Below are positions 1-8,435 of a stretch of 64,000 nt of DNA, one piece after another; within the stretch, counting starts at the first letter, position 1, and each line of letters begins with the position of its first letter. The stretch spans positions 1 through 64,000 of the forward strand of contig SVDH01000009.1 in NCBI GenBank assembly GCA_015057865.1, read 5' to 3'. This DNA is from Lachnospiraceae bacterium. Its GTDB lineage: Bacteria; Bacillota; Clostridia; Lachnospirales; Lachnospiraceae. Made by a program: the position numbers and the translations under genes. The notes below the pieces were generated by a model, which had not been told where the DNA came from, did not search any database, and was given only the letters and a program-made list of their open reading frames with translations.

Positions 1-32
1 CTTACTTCAAAATGATATTTAAACGCAAAAGC

Positions 33-105
33 GCTCTAGGATGTGTATCCTAGAGCGGCTTTGTCTTCAGTCTGAGACTGTCGCAGTACGCGACAGTCTT
101 TTTTT
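33..105 (+). terminator. Tandem hairpins ending in a T-run terminator
   Basis: Two hairpins lie in a row. The first has a 10-bp perfect stem (33-42 with 47-56, loop gtgt) and no strong T-run. The second has a 9-bp stem (76-84 with 90-98) followed directly by about seven T residues (99-105), the classical intrinsic terminator form for plus-strand transcription. It probably ends a gene lying before the window. On the minus strand the first hairpin is followed by a weak T-rich stretch and could end the tRNA transcript. Confidence 0.75.
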
Positions 106-108
106 ATA

Positions 109-182
109 TCGGAGTGACAGGATTTGAACCTGCGATCTCTCGCCCCCCAGACGAGCGCTTTACCAGACTAAGCCACACCCCG
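109..182 (-). tRNA. tRNA-Pro (anticodon GGG)
   Basis: Read on the minus strand, 74 nt fold as a complete cloverleaf. The 7-bp acceptor stem is CGGGGTG/CACTCCG with discriminator A. The D stem is GCTT/AAGC. The anticodon stem CTCGT/GCGAG encloses a 7-nt loop with GGG at the anticodon position, the variable loop is 5 nt, and the T stem GCAGG/CCTGT carries a TTCAAAT loop. The anticodon reads proline CCC/CCU codons. The 3' CCA is not encoded, so it must be added after transcription. A promoter lies about 20 bp upstream. Confidence 0.95.
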
Positions 183-201
183 TGATTTTACGAACGAAAG
201 A

Positions 202-230
202 AGTATAGCATATTTTTAGTGCCATGCAAA
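202..230 (-). promoter_or_regulatory. Promoter of tRNA-Pro
   Basis: On the minus strand, TTTGCA (230-225) is followed after 17 bp by TATACT (207-202). A TGC immediately before the -10 makes it an extended -10 element. Transcription would start about 10-13 bp before the tRNA 5' end at 182, a suitable position for a stable-RNA gene. Confidence 0.65.
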
Positions 231-281
231 TAGATTTTGTTTAAAATGGCATCAAGTGCACTGTTTTTGCAGTTTGCGGCA

Positions 282-310
282 TTGCCTTTTTGATTTTTTT
301 ATACTATATT
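282..310 (+). promoter_or_regulatory. Putative promoter of the L,D-transpeptidase gene
   Basis: TTGCCT (282-287), a 17-bp spacer and TATATT (305-310) lie about 40 bp before the GTG start at 351. The rest of 183-350 holds no gene; it is AT-rich and shared with the divergent tRNA promoter. Confidence 0.45.
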
Positions 311-350
311 GATACTGTTGTTGTTTCATATATTAATGGAGATGTGAGCT

Positions 351-1973
351 GTGAGAGAGATTACACCGGATAATTACAAGCCTGACGAGGAGGAAATCGT
401 CGAAGAGGCAGAAGAAGTAATTGAGGAAGAGGTCATAGATCCGGAAGAGGCTAAAGATACGGCTGATGAGCCGTTTGATGAGACATCAGAGATCGAAGAG
501 ACAGTTGAAGATGAAGTCGTAGATGAAGACAGTGGGGAGACTGCTTCAGCACCGATTGAAAAAAAGAAAAAAAAGGGACTGATCGCACTTTTGATCTGCG
601 CGATCATAGTCGTTGGCTTGTATCTGACTGGATTTATTGTGTTCCAGACAGCATTTTTCATGCCGAAAACATCTGTTAACCAGGTAGATGTATCCTGGAA
701 AACGGACAAAGAAGCACAGGAGCTTTTGACAGCTGATGTGGAAGGCTATGCACTGACGATCGAAGAACGGAATGACCAGACGGAAGTACTCAAAGGTGCC
801 GATTTTGGCGTTCAGGCAAAGCTGGATGATAAGGTAAAGACCGCGTTAAGCGATCAGAAAACCGGGCTTTGGTTTGTCGATGTGTTCAAAGACAAAGAGA
901 TCCATTTAGATGATATAGCAGAGTATGATGTCGATGCATTAAATGAAGTGATCCCGACATTGAACTGTCTGGATGAGTCACAGATGATCCCTTCAGAAAA
1001 CGCGACGATCTCTGAGACGATGACTGACGGGGCATTTACGATCGTAGATGAGGTTTATGGTACGGAAGCGATTCCGGACAATGTTTATGCAGCGATCAAC
1101 GAAGCGGTTGCCGGCATGGAACCGTCGGTGAATCTTGCAGAGAAAGGATGTTATATTGATCCGGAGTTGAAAGCAGATTCACCGGAAGCGCTTGCAGCGC
1201 TCGAAGAAGTAAATGATATTGCTTGTATGACGATCACCTATGAGATGGCAGGAACGGATCCGTTCCTGGTCGATGGCAATGTGATCCGTCAGTGGATCGA
1301 TGTCAGCGATGACCTGGAAGTCACCTTTGACGAAGAATATGTTACAGATTTTGTCGATGCATTTGCAGCGGAATATGATACATCCTTTACGGAGCGGGAG
1401 TTTGTCAACCATGCAGGCGAAACGGTGATCGTTCCGGGTGGATATTATGGATGGCAGCTGGATAAAACGGCAGAAGAGGAACTTTTGCTCGAAGAATTAG
1501 AAGCAAAAGAGGATGTGACAAGAGAGCCGTGCTGGAAGCATACGGCGATCAGCCTTGGAGAGCATGAATACGGCGACAAGTATATTGAAGTGGATCTGAC
1601 CAGACAGACCGTTTACCTGATGGAAAACGGAGAGGTTGTATGGGAAACACCTTGCGTAACGGGAAAGACTTCCCGACGCCATGGTACGACTCCCGGTATG
1701 TATTCGATTTATATCAAGCAGAGAAACCGTACGCTGAACGGACGGAATGATGACGGCAGCGAGTACCATTCTCCTGTCTCCTACTGGATGCCGTTTAATG
1801 GCGGACAGGGGCTGCATGATGCAAGATGGCGCGGTAAGTTTGGCGGTTCGATCTATGTTTACAGCGGATCACACGGCTGTGTAAATCTGCCGACCTCTGC
1901 GGCAGCAGAGCTTTACGACATGGTCGAAGTCGGAACGCCGGTCATTGTCTACTGGTCAAATACTGAGGACTGA
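351..1973 (+). CDS. Membrane-anchored L,D-transpeptidase (YkuD domain)
   Basis: A 540-residue enzyme predicted to form 3-3 peptidoglycan crosslinks or attach proteins to the wall. Residues 1-70 are extremely acidic and should be cytoplasmic. A lysine run (71-75) precedes one membrane helix (about 76-98), and the remainder is extracellular. The middle (about 110-400) resembles the peptidoglycan-binding region that accompanies VanW/YkuD proteins. The C-terminal YkuD domain carries the catalytic SHGCVN motif with nucleophile Cys510. The GTG start is chosen because GGAG lies 9 bp upstream and no in-frame ATG fits. It overlaps nothing and ends just before hisC. The acidic N-terminal tail is unusual for the family. 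Family assignment is confident; the exact crosslink made is inferred. Confidence 0.9.
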   Translation: MREITPDNYKPDEEEIVEEAEEVIEEEVIDPEEAKDTADEPFDETSEIEETVEDEVVDEDSGETASAPIEKKKKKGLIALLICAIIVVGLYLTGFIVFQTAFFMPKTSVNQVDVSWKTDKEAQELLTADVEGYALTIEERNDQTEVLKGADFGVQAKLDDKVKTALSDQKTGLWFVDVFKDKEIHLDDIAEYDVDALNEVIPTLNCLDESQMIPSENATISETMTDGAFTIVDEVYGTEAIPDNVYAAINEAVAGMEPSVNLAEKGCYIDPELKADSPEALAALEEVNDIACMTITYEMAGTDPFLVDGNVIRQWIDVSDDLEVTFDEEYVTDFVDAFAAEYDTSFTEREFVNHAGETVIVPGGYYGWQLDKTAEEELLLEELEAKEDVTREPCWKHTAISLGEHEYGDKYIEVDLTRQTVYLMENGEVVWETPCVTGKTSRRHGTTPGMYSIYIKQRNRTLNGRNDDGSEYHSPVSYWMPFNGGQGLHDARWRGKFGGSIYVYSGSHGCVNLPTSAAAELYDMVEVGTPVIVYWSNTED

Positions 1974-1977
1974 TGAA

Positions 1978-3033
1978 ATGAGTTGGACTGATAATGTGCG
2001 CACAGTAGTTCCTTATACGCCGGGTGAGCAGCCAAAGGAACAAAACATCATTAAGTTAAATACAAATGAAAATCCCTATCCGCCTTCTCCGTCGGTGCGT
2101 GTGGCGGTCCGTGAGGTTTTGGAGGAAGGGATGCGTCGCTATCCGGATCCAAGTGCGGATGTGCTGGTTTCCGCGATCGCAAAGGAATATGGCGTAAAAA
2201 AGGAAGAGGTGTTTGTCGGAGTCGGATCAGATGACGTTCTGGCTATGGCATTCCTGACATTTTTCAACAGTGAGAAGCCGATCCTGTTCCCAGATATTAC
2301 CTATTCATTTTACGATGTCTGGGCAGACCTTTACAGGATTCCGTATGAATGTATACCTTTAAAGGATGATTTTACGATCGATCCGGCTGATTATAAAAGA
2401 GAAAACGGCGGCGTGATCCTGCCAAATCCCAATGCGCCGACAGGTGTCGGCATGGGTGTGGATGCGATTGAAGCAATCATCAAAAGCAATCCGGATTCTG
2501 TGGTGATCATCGATGAAGCATATGTGGATTTTGGTGCGGTTTCCGTATTGCCTTTGATACAAAAATATGATAATCTTCTGGTCGTTCAGACGATGTCAAA
2601 GTCCAGATCCCTTGCCGGGATGCGGATCGGGTTTGCATTTGGTGATGCAAGACTGATCAGGTATATAAACGATGTGAAATTCTCGTTTAATTCCTATACA
2701 ATGAATCAGACGGCACTGGCAGCAGGTGTCGCGGCAGTAGAAGACCGTCCATATTTTGAGACATGCTGTAAGAGGATCATGGCGACGCGGGAATGGGTCA
2801 AAGAAGAACTGATTGCTTTGGGATTCTCTTTCCCGGATTCTAAATCAAATTTTATCTTTGCAACCCATCCGGAATATCCGGCAAAGAAGCTGTTCGAAGA
2901 ATTGAGAAAAAGGAAGATCTATGTCCGGTATTTTGCAAAGCCGCGCATTGACAATTATATTCGGATCACCATTGGAACGGATGCGCAGATGCGGGCGTTC
3001 CTGAATGCAGTCAAAGAGATTTTAGAGAAATGA
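1978..3033 (+). CDS. hisC: Histidinol-phosphate aminotransferase
   Basis: A 351-residue fold-type I PLP aminotransferase that converts imidazole-acetol phosphate plus glutamate to histidinol phosphate in histidine synthesis. Visible motifs are the NENPYPPSP substrate-binding start, NPNAPTG (150-156), the DEAYVDF segment with PLP-pairing Asp179, and the SKSR motif with PLP lysine 208. The ATG at 1978 is preferred over an upstream TTG because GAGG lies 9 bp before it. It starts 5 bp after the transpeptidase stop, so the two are probably co-transcribed. No other his genes are nearby. Members of this family may also act on phenylalanine or tyrosine precursors, so the substrate is inferred from sequence only. 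Confidence 0.88.
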   Translation: MSWTDNVRTVVPYTPGEQPKEQNIIKLNTNENPYPPSPSVRVAVREVLEEGMRRYPDPSADVLVSAIAKEYGVKKEEVFVGVGSDDVLAMAFLTFFNSEKPILFPDITYSFYDVWADLYRIPYECIPLKDDFTIDPADYKRENGGVILPNPNAPTGVGMGVDAIEAIIKSNPDSVVIIDEAYVDFGAVSVLPLIQKYDNLLVVQTMSKSRSLAGMRIGFAFGDARLIRYINDVKFSFNSYTMNQTALAAGVAAVEDRPYFETCCKRIMATREWVKEELIALGFSFPDSKSNFIFATHPEYPAKKLFEELRKRKIYVRYFAKPRIDNYIRITIGTDAQMRAFLNAVKEILEK

Positions 3034-3034
3034 T

Positions 3035-3061
3035 AGCAGGCGGTATAAATTTCCGCCTGCT
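3035..3061 (+). terminator. Hairpin after hisC
   Basis: A 9-bp GC-rich stem (3035-3043 with 3053-3061) starts two bases after the hisC stop codon. The downstream sequence is not a clear T-run, so it may be a weak terminator or an mRNA-stabilising hairpin. Confidence 0.4.
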
Positions 3062-3091
3062 TACAGTTATTTAGAGGAGGTAGCCAATTAC

Positions 3092-3592
3092 ATGGATGCG
3101 ATTGTAAACTGGTATATGTCCACGATCGGTACACATATACCGCGGGAACTGTCGGTGTTCATCATATCGATGTGCCCGATCTTAGAGCTCCGCGGGGGAC
3201 TGATCGTGGCAAGACTTTTGGATCTCCCAATGTGGCGGGCGATTTTTTTATGCGTGGTCGGAAATATCATTCCGATCCCGTTCGTGCTTTTGTTCATCAA
3301 ACAGATCTTAAAATGGCTGAAAAAGATTCCGGGACTCGGAAAAATCGCACAAAAGATTGAAGACCGGGCAATGTCCAAAAAAGACGGTGTCGAAAAAGCG
3401 GAGTTCTGGGGACTGGTTGCATTTGTCGGCATTCCGCTGCCCGGAACCGGTGCGTGGACAGGGTCTTTGGTGGCATCACTTCTGGATGTCAAGATCAAAA
3501 AAGCGGTTGTTGCAGAGCTGCTTGGAATCTGCATTGCGACAATCATCATGAGCCTTCTGATGTACGGTCTGGTTGGAAATGTCATCGGTTGA
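3092..3592 (+). CDS. Small multidrug-export family membrane protein (COG2426-like)
   Basis: A 166-residue, very hydrophobic protein matching the Sm_multidrug_ex family: an N-terminal CPILELRGG segment typical of the family, four or so membrane helices, and a central GIPLPGTGAWTG motif that is its hallmark. The real substrate of this family is not established despite the name. AGGAGG (3075-3080) precedes the ATG by 11 bp. It follows hisC by 58 bp, across a hairpin. The next promoter overlaps its stop codon, so it is the last gene of its unit. Confidence 0.8.
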   Translation: MDAIVNWYMSTIGTHIPRELSVFIISMCPILELRGGLIVARLLDLPMWRAIFLCVVGNIIPIPFVLLFIKQILKWLKKIPGLGKIAQKIEDRAMSKKDGVEKAEFWGLVAFVGIPLPGTGAWTGSLVASLLDVKIKKAVVAELLGICIATIIMSLLMYGLVGNVIG

Positions 3593-3617
3593 CAGACTAT
3601 TACTATGTATGTAAAAT
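3589..3617 (+). promoter_or_regulatory. Strong promoter for the ispE-GntR-murI operon
   Basis: A consensus TTGACA (3589-3594), a 17-bp spacer and TAAAAT (3612-3617). The -35 box overlaps the stop codon of the preceding gene. The start of transcription would be near 3624, about 50 bp before ispE. Confidence 0.7.
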
Positions 3618-3672
3618 AATACATGGAATGTATACAAAAAACAATTTTTGCTTATAGATAGAGGATATCATT

Positions 3673-4545
3673 ATGGATAATATCAGCTTGAAAGCGCTTG
3701 CGAAGATTAATCTTGGATTGGATGTAACAGGCAAGCGGGAAGACGGCTATCACGATGTCAGAATGATCATGCAGTCAATCCACCTTTATGACAGAGTAGA
3801 GATTAAAAAGACCCGTTCTCCGAAGATCCGGGTGGAGGTAAATCTATACTATCTTCCGGTTGATGAGAACAATCTGGTCTACAAAGCGGCTGCGCTCATG
3901 AAGGAACGTTATGGGATCAAGGAAGGTGTGCGGATCACACTGCAGAAGTTTATTCCGGTCGCGGCAGGTCTTGGCGGCGGCAGTTCAGATGCTGCAGCTG
4001 TTCTTGTTGGGATGAACCGGATGTTTAAGCTTGGCCTGAAACAGGAAGAGCTGATGAAGGTCGGTGCCCAGATCGGTGCGGATGTCCCGTTTTGTGTGAT
4101 GCGGGGGACGGCGCTTGCAGAGGGGATCGGTGAGAAGCTTACTGCTTTGCCGCCGATGCCAAAATGCCCTGTCCTGATCGCAAAACCGGGCGTTTCGGTT
4201 TCAACGGCTGAGGTTTATCAGAATTTGAAGCTTTATGACGGGATGCAGCACCCGGATATTGACGGAATGATAGAAGCGATTCAGAATAAAGATATGAACG
4301 GTATTGCGGCAAAAATGGATAATATTCTGGAAACAGTGACGATTCCCCGTTATCCGGTGATCAAAGAGATCAAAAAGATCATGATGGAAAACGGCGCGCT
4401 GAATGCGATGATGAGTGGCAGCGGACCGTCTGTTTTTGGCCTTTTCCGTGAGGAAAAAGATATCCAGGCAGCATATGAAGCACTGAAGGCATCAGAATTG
4501 GTGAAGAATCTTTACACGTCAGAGATACATCATAACCGACGGTAG
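3673..4545 (+). CDS. ispE: 4-diphosphocytidyl-2-C-methyl-D-erythritol kinase
   Basis: A 290-residue GHMP-family kinase that phosphorylates the 2-hydroxyl of CDP-ME in the MEP route to isoprenoid precursors. The N-terminal AKINLGL segment and the ATP-binding glycine loop GLGGGSSDA (99-107) are diagnostic, and GSGPSVFG near residue 255 is the third GHMP motif. Length is normal for IspE. GAGG lies about 8 bp before the ATG. It heads a run with a GntR regulator, a DUF1934 protein and murI, with gaps of only 1-14 bp. Confidence 0.95.
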   Translation: MDNISLKALAKINLGLDVTGKREDGYHDVRMIMQSIHLYDRVEIKKTRSPKIRVEVNLYYLPVDENNLVYKAAALMKERYGIKEGVRITLQKFIPVAAGLGGGSSDAAAVLVGMNRMFKLGLKQEELMKVGAQIGADVPFCVMRGTALAEGIGEKLTALPPMPKCPVLIAKPGVSVSTAEVYQNLKLYDGMQHPDIDGMIEAIQNKDMNGIAAKMDNILETVTIPRYPVIKEIKKIMMENGALNAMMSGSGPSVFGLFREEKDIQAAYEALKASELVKNLYTSEIHHNRR

Positions 4546-4558
4546 GAAGGAGGATTTG

Positions 4559-5233
4559 ATGACCGATAATCTTGAGTTAAAAATGGACGCATACCTGCCT
4601 TTGAGAAATGTTGTTTTTCAGACGCTCCGCACAGCGATCCTGACAGGAGAACTGCAGCCGGGAGAGCGTCTGATGGAGCTGCAGCTTGCTGATAAGCTCG
4701 GGGTTTCGAGAACACCGATCCGTGAAGCGATCCATATGCTGGAAAAAGAAGGGCTGGCAAAGATCGTGCCGCGTAAGGGCGCGCATGTTGCAAAGATGAC
4801 GGAAAAGGATCTGATCGATGTATTGATGATTCGAAAAACACTCGAAGATCTGGCATTGCGCACAGCATGCGAACTGATCACCAAAGAAGAGCTTGAAGAG
4901 TTGGAAACAGCCATGCACCTGTTTGAGGATGCGACAAAGCAGGATGATGTCGTGATGACAGCACAGGCAGATGTGGCATTTCATGATGTGATCTATAAAG
5001 CTGCAGACAATCCGAAGCTTTTGAATATTTTAAATAATCTGCGGGAGCAGATGTATCGTTATCGCGTGGAGTATTTAAAGGACAGCAGCATTTTTCCGCA
5101 GCTGATCAAAGAGCACAGACAGATGTATGATGCCATTGTAAGCGGGGATCAGGATGCGGCGGCAGAGTTTCTTGATAAACATCTGCATAATCAGGCAATG
5201 GCAGTTAGAGATATCATCCGTGAGCAGGAGTAA
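4559..5233 (+). CDS. GntR-family regulator with FCD domain
   Basis: A 224-residue transcription factor. The N-terminal winged helix (about 10-75) has the family pattern of ERLMELQLADKLGVSRTP. The C-terminal all-helical FCD domain (about 85-215) usually binds a small organic acid and a metal; conserved Asp and His residues appear in its helices. AAGGAGG (4547-4553) lies 5 bp before the ATG at 4559, which is better placed than the adjacent TTG. It sits 13 bp after ispE and 1 bp before the next gene. Its target and ligand cannot be read from the sequence; there is no adjacent catabolic gene. Confidence 0.88.
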   Translation: MTDNLELKMDAYLPLRNVVFQTLRTAILTGELQPGERLMELQLADKLGVSRTPIREAIHMLEKEGLAKIVPRKGAHVAKMTEKDLIDVLMIRKTLEDLALRTACELITKEELEELETAMHLFEDATKQDDVVMTAQADVAFHDVIYKAADNPKLLNILNNLREQMYRYRVEYLKDSSIFPQLIKEHRQMYDAIVSGDQDAAAEFLDKHLHNQAMAVRDIIREQE

Positions 5234-5234
5234 T

Positions 5235-5672
5235 ATGACAGGAAATATCAGGCTTGACTTAAAGAGCAGCCATCAGGTGCCCGGGCAGACGGCGCAGGAA
5301 ATGACGTCCTCTGCACCAGGCACCTGCTTTATCAAAAACGGGAAATATCATGTGCTGTATGATGAGGTTCAGGAAGGCGGAGACGCAGTGATCAAAAACC
5401 ATCTGATCCTTTCAGAAGAGCAGATGGAACTCAGGCAAAAGGGAGCGATCCGCTCGAAGATGGTGTTTTCCGAAAACAAAAAGCATGCAACCGATTACAT
5501 TACGCCATACGGGCAGATCCCAATCGTGATCCATACGAGTACATATGAGGTTGCAGGACTTTTGGAAGACGCAAACGAGATTCGTGTTGTTACAAACTAT
5601 CGAATGGAGTCCGGCGGATCAAATGTAACAGAATGTAAGATGGAGATTACGGTGCGTACTCTGGAGCCGTAA
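5235..5672 (+). CDS. DUF1934 (YwiB-like) protein
   Basis: A 145-residue protein resembling the DUF1934/YwiB family, a small lipocalin-like beta barrel of unknown role. The sequence alternates short beta-strand-like segments and ends with a strand rich in charged residues. The chosen ATG is one base after the regulator stop codon, and the end of the regulator supplies the ribosome site (CAGGAG). An earlier start would lie inside the GntR gene. The family is often next to arginyl-tRNA synthetase or envelope genes in Firmicutes; here it is between a regulator and murI. The function is unknown. Confidence 0.75.
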   Translation: MTGNIRLDLKSSHQVPGQTAQEMTSSAPGTCFIKNGKYHVLYDEVQEGGDAVIKNHLILSEEQMELRQKGAIRSKMVFSENKKHATDYITPYGQIPIVIHTSTYEVAGLLEDANEIRVVTNYRMESGGSNVTECKMEITVRTLEP

Positions 5673-5686
5673 GACAGGGAAGGTCT

Positions 5687-6523
5687 ATGGAAGATACAAA
5701 AAAAGACAGAAAGTATGCGCCGATCGGTGTCTTTGATTCCGGTATCGGCGGACTGACAGTGGCGCGTGAGATCATGCGGCAGATTCCGCATGAGGATATC
5801 ATTTATTTCGGTGATACTGCGCGCGTACCATATGGAAGCAAATCAAAAGATACGATCATCCGTTTTTCACGGCAGATCATTCGGTTTTTAAAGACAAAGA
5901 ATGTCAAAGCAATCGTTGTGGCATGTAATACTGCAAGTGCACAGGCGTTAGAGGATATCAGACCGGAGCTGGACATCCCGATCCTCGGCGTGGTAAAACC
6001 GGGTGCCCGCGTGGCGGCAGAAGTGACAAAAAACGATAAGATCGGTGTGATCGCCACATCGAGTACGATCGAAAGTCAGCTGTATAATCGCGTGATCCAT
6101 ATGCATAATCCAAAGGCGCAGGTGTTTGGAAAAGCATGCCCGCTCTTTGTTCCGCTGGTAGAAGAGGGCTGGCTTAAGGACCCTGTGACAAAAGAAGTGG
6201 CCTGCCGGTATCTGGAACCTTTGATGGCGTCAGGAATTGACACACTGATCATGGGATGTACACATTTTCCGCTGCTTCGTTCTCTTCTTCGTGAGATCCT
6301 GGGAGAGGATGTGACACTGGTCAATCCGGCTTATGAGACAACGAAGGATCTGGAACGTGTCTTAGAAGAAAATGGCATAGCCAATGACGGTGCCGGAAGA
6401 GCAGATGGTCAGCGGCATGAGTTTTATGTAAGTGACGCTGCGAATAAATTCCGCACGTTTGCGGATTCTATTCTGCCATATGGGGTAGACAGAACGCAGC
6501 TGATCGATATTGAGTCGTATTAA
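5687..6523 (+). CDS. murI: Glutamate racemase
   Basis: A 278-residue cofactor-independent racemase that supplies D-glutamate for peptidoglycan. The N-terminal GVFDSGIGGLTV motif and the two catalytic cysteines are visible: Cys80 in ACNTAS and Cys191 in MGCTHFPLL. The length is typical. An AGGGAAGG ribosome site lies before the ATG, and the gene is separated from the upstream DUF1934 gene by 14 bp. It is last in the operon and is followed by a strong terminator. Confidence 0.96.
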   Translation: MEDTKKDRKYAPIGVFDSGIGGLTVAREIMRQIPHEDIIYFGDTARVPYGSKSKDTIIRFSRQIIRFLKTKNVKAIVVACNTASAQALEDIRPELDIPILGVVKPGARVAAEVTKNDKIGVIATSSTIESQLYNRVIHMHNPKAQVFGKACPLFVPLVEEGWLKDPVTKEVACRYLEPLMASGIDTLIMGCTHFPLLRSLLREILGEDVTLVNPAYETTKDLERVLEENGIANDGAGRADGQRHEFYVSDAANKFRTFADSILPYGVDRTQLIDIESY

Positions 6524-6531
6524 TGGAATAG

Positions 6532-6565
6532 AAAATGTGCCAGGCAGGGATGCCTGGCACATTTT
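6532..6565. terminator. Bidirectional terminator between murI and the 6578 gene
   Basis: A perfect 15-bp stem (6532-6546 with 6551-6565) with loop ggga. AAAA starts one arm and TTTT ends the other, so it works in both directions between two convergent genes. Confidence 0.85.
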
Positions 6566-6577
6566 AAGATATCTGTT

Positions 6578-7024
6578 TTATTTTTCACCCATCAGCCGTC
6601 TGAAAAAGTTCTTTTTCTTGACCGGTTTTTCAAGCTGGCCGCGGATGCCGCGAACATCTGTGATGTAAAGTCCGCTGATCGTGGCTTTTACCTCTTTTTT
6701 GACCGGGATGATCTGGAAAACCTGTGCGTCTGCAACGAAGGTCATGATCCTTGGTCCGACTTTGGCTTTAACGATCGGTACTTTAAACAGCTTGCTGTAC
6801 CACGGAACGCCGTCGATTGCTTCCTGCGGAAGACCGGATTCTTTTAACTTCATCTTTTTCTTGTCAATCACAAGCATGTTAACCTGCTGCTTGTATTGTT
6901 CTATCTGCGACTGCTGCTCTTCCTGCCGTTTGCTTGCGCGCTTGTTCAGAAAATACAAAATGATAGCAAAGGCTGCAACGATTGCAGCAGTAACGATGAT
7001 CGAAACTAGTAATGATACGCTCAA
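6578..7024 (-). CDS. Single-pass membrane protein of unknown function
   Basis: A 148-residue protein with one N-terminal membrane helix (about 4-26), followed by a basic and glutamine-rich, probably coiled-coil segment (28-52) and a cytoplasmic domain ending in a very basic tail. I do not recognise a named family. A TTG start is used: GGAGG lies about 7 bp upstream, and the nearby ATG is out of frame and hits a stop. It has its own promoter and shares a terminator with murI. It points away from the trigger-factor-like gene. Confidence 0.7.
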   Translation of the reverse strand: MSVSLLVSIIVTAAIVAAFAIILYFLNKRASKRQEEQQSQIEQYKQQVNMLVIDKKKMKLKESGLPQEAIDGVPWYSKLFKVPIVKAKVGPRIMTFVADAQVFQIIPVKKEVKATISGLYITDVRGIRGQLEKPVKKKNFFRRLMGEK

Positions 7025-7056
7025 AACATTTCCTCCTTTATCGTCATACTGCGCCT

Positions 7057-7085
7057 ATTCTAACATTTCCGTAAGGGATTGGCAA
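7057..7085 (-). promoter_or_regulatory. Promoter of the 6578-7024 membrane protein gene
   Basis: On the minus strand, TTGCCA (7085-7080), a 17-bp spacer and TAGAAT (7062-7057) lie about 30 bp before the start codon. Confidence 0.6.
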
Positions 7086-7119
7086 GGTGAGAGGACACAT
7101 TTTTAACACAAATTATGCC

Positions 7120-7148
7120 TTTTCATCCCCCACTGAATGTGCTATATT
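7120..7148 (+). promoter_or_regulatory. Promoter of the trigger-factor-like lipoprotein gene and asnS
   Basis: TTTTCA (7120-7125), a 17-bp spacer and TATATT (7143-7148) with an extended TGC just upstream. It is about 90 bp before the ATG at 7241. The leader between them holds nothing obvious. Confidence 0.5.
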
Positions 7149-7240
7149 GTAAAACAATGGTTTATTTCGCATTTTTATTTTGCGGTTGATATAGGAACCA
7201 ACATCAGATTGGATAGTTTTTTGACAAGAGAGGCAATAGC

Positions 7241-8434
7241 ATGAAGAAAAGAATTGTTTTATTAACAGCAGCGATCGCTATGGCGGCAGCAACATTGCTT
7301 GGCGGATGCGGCACCAGAGGAAGTGAACTCAGCAGTATCACTTCGGCAACAAACGAGACAATCGGTACACGTCAGATCTTATCTGTACTGGACTATGATC
7401 CGGCCGATCAGGTGAAACTGCCGAAGGATTATATGAACATGAAGATCAAGCTGGAGGATTCCTATCTGGTAACAGATGATCAGATTCGGGAATACGCAGA
7501 GAATATGCTGATGTACAGCCCGGTCCATGAGGCGACCGATAAGACAACGGTTGAGGATGGAGATATTGTTAATCTTGACTACAGCGGAACAATTGACGGG
7601 GAACCATTTGACGGCGGTACGGCAGAAGATCAGTATCTGACGATCGGATCGGGTTCTTTTATCGAAGGATTTGAGGAGCAGCTGGTCGGCAAGGATGTCG
7701 GAACAGAATTCGATATCAACGTTACCTTCCCGGAGGACTACGCAAGTGATGAAGTAGCCGGAAAGGATGCTGTATTCCATATTAATCTGAAAAACATTTC
7801 AGAAGAAAAGACGATCACCTATGATGAGCTGACAGATGATTATGTGGCTGAGAACTTTACGATGTATGGTGTCTCTACGGTTGATGAGTTCAAGAACATG
7901 ATCTCTCAGCAGCTGCAGAGTGAGAATCAGAGCCAGCAGTCTCAGGATATCCAGGCAGCTGTGATCGATAACCTTATTGCGGACAGTGAAGTCACGGTTC
8001 CGGATGGTCTGGTTGACAAACAGATCGAGCAGGCAAAAGACGGTATGGCAAAGCAGGCTGAGACATACGGTATGGAATTGGAAGAATTCATGACGACATA
8101 TTATGGCATGTCTCTGGATGAATATATTGAGCAAGTTCGCCCGGATATCGAGGACAGCGTCGTAGAGCGTCTGATCCTTCAGGCGATCATCAAGGATCAG
8201 AAGATCGAAGTGGAGACTTCTGAGTATAATTCCTTTATCTCTAATTATTCCAACTATTATGGTATGGAGAGAGATGAGATCATCGAAATCTTTGGCGGAC
8301 AGCGTCAGATGATCTTAAGTTATGCAGAGAATAAGGCTTTGGAAGCAGTCATGGGTGCTGCAGATGTGACGACAAAGATGCCGGTTCCGGGATCAGATAA
8401 CACAGACAGTTCTGCGCCGGCGGAAGGAGAATAA
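7241..8434 (+). CDS. Trigger-factor-like FKBP peptidyl-prolyl isomerase, secreted lipoprotein
   Basis: A 397-residue protein with a lipoprotein signal: basic start, hydrophobic core, and lipobox LLGGC with Cys23. Residues about 104-190 form an FKBP-type isomerase domain ([17 protein letters not shown]). The remainder to about 370 resembles the helical chaperone arms of trigger factor. The ribosome-binding N-terminal domain of cytosolic trigger factor is absent. It should therefore act outside the membrane as a folding catalyst for exported proteins, comparable in role to PrsA. The acidic, serine- and proline-rich C-terminal tail is unstructured. It overlaps neither neighbour; asnS starts one base after its stop codon. 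Confidence 0.85.
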   Translation: MKKRIVLLTAAIAMAAATLLGGCGTRGSELSSITSATNETIGTRQILSVLDYDPADQVKLPKDYMNMKIKLEDSYLVTDDQIREYAENMLMYSPVHEATDKTTVEDGDIVNLDYSGTIDGEPFDGGTAEDQYLTIGSGSFIEGFEEQLVGKDVGTEFDINVTFPEDYASDEVAGKDAVFHINLKNISEEKTITYDELTDDYVAENFTMYGVSTVDEFKNMISQQLQSENQSQQSQDIQAAVIDNLIADSEVTVPDGLVDKQIEQAKDGMAKQAETYGMELEEFMTTYYGMSLDEYIEQVRPDIEDSVVERLILQAIIKDQKIEVETSEYNSFISNYSNYYGMERDEIIEIFGGQRQMILSYAENKALEAVMGAADVTTKMPVPGSDNTDSSAPAEGE

Positions 8435-8435
8435 G

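Noticed and set aside
374..709. Serine-rich frame on the minus strand of the transpeptidase gene
   Set aside because: It mirrors the Glu-rich region of the real gene; no promoter or ribosome site.
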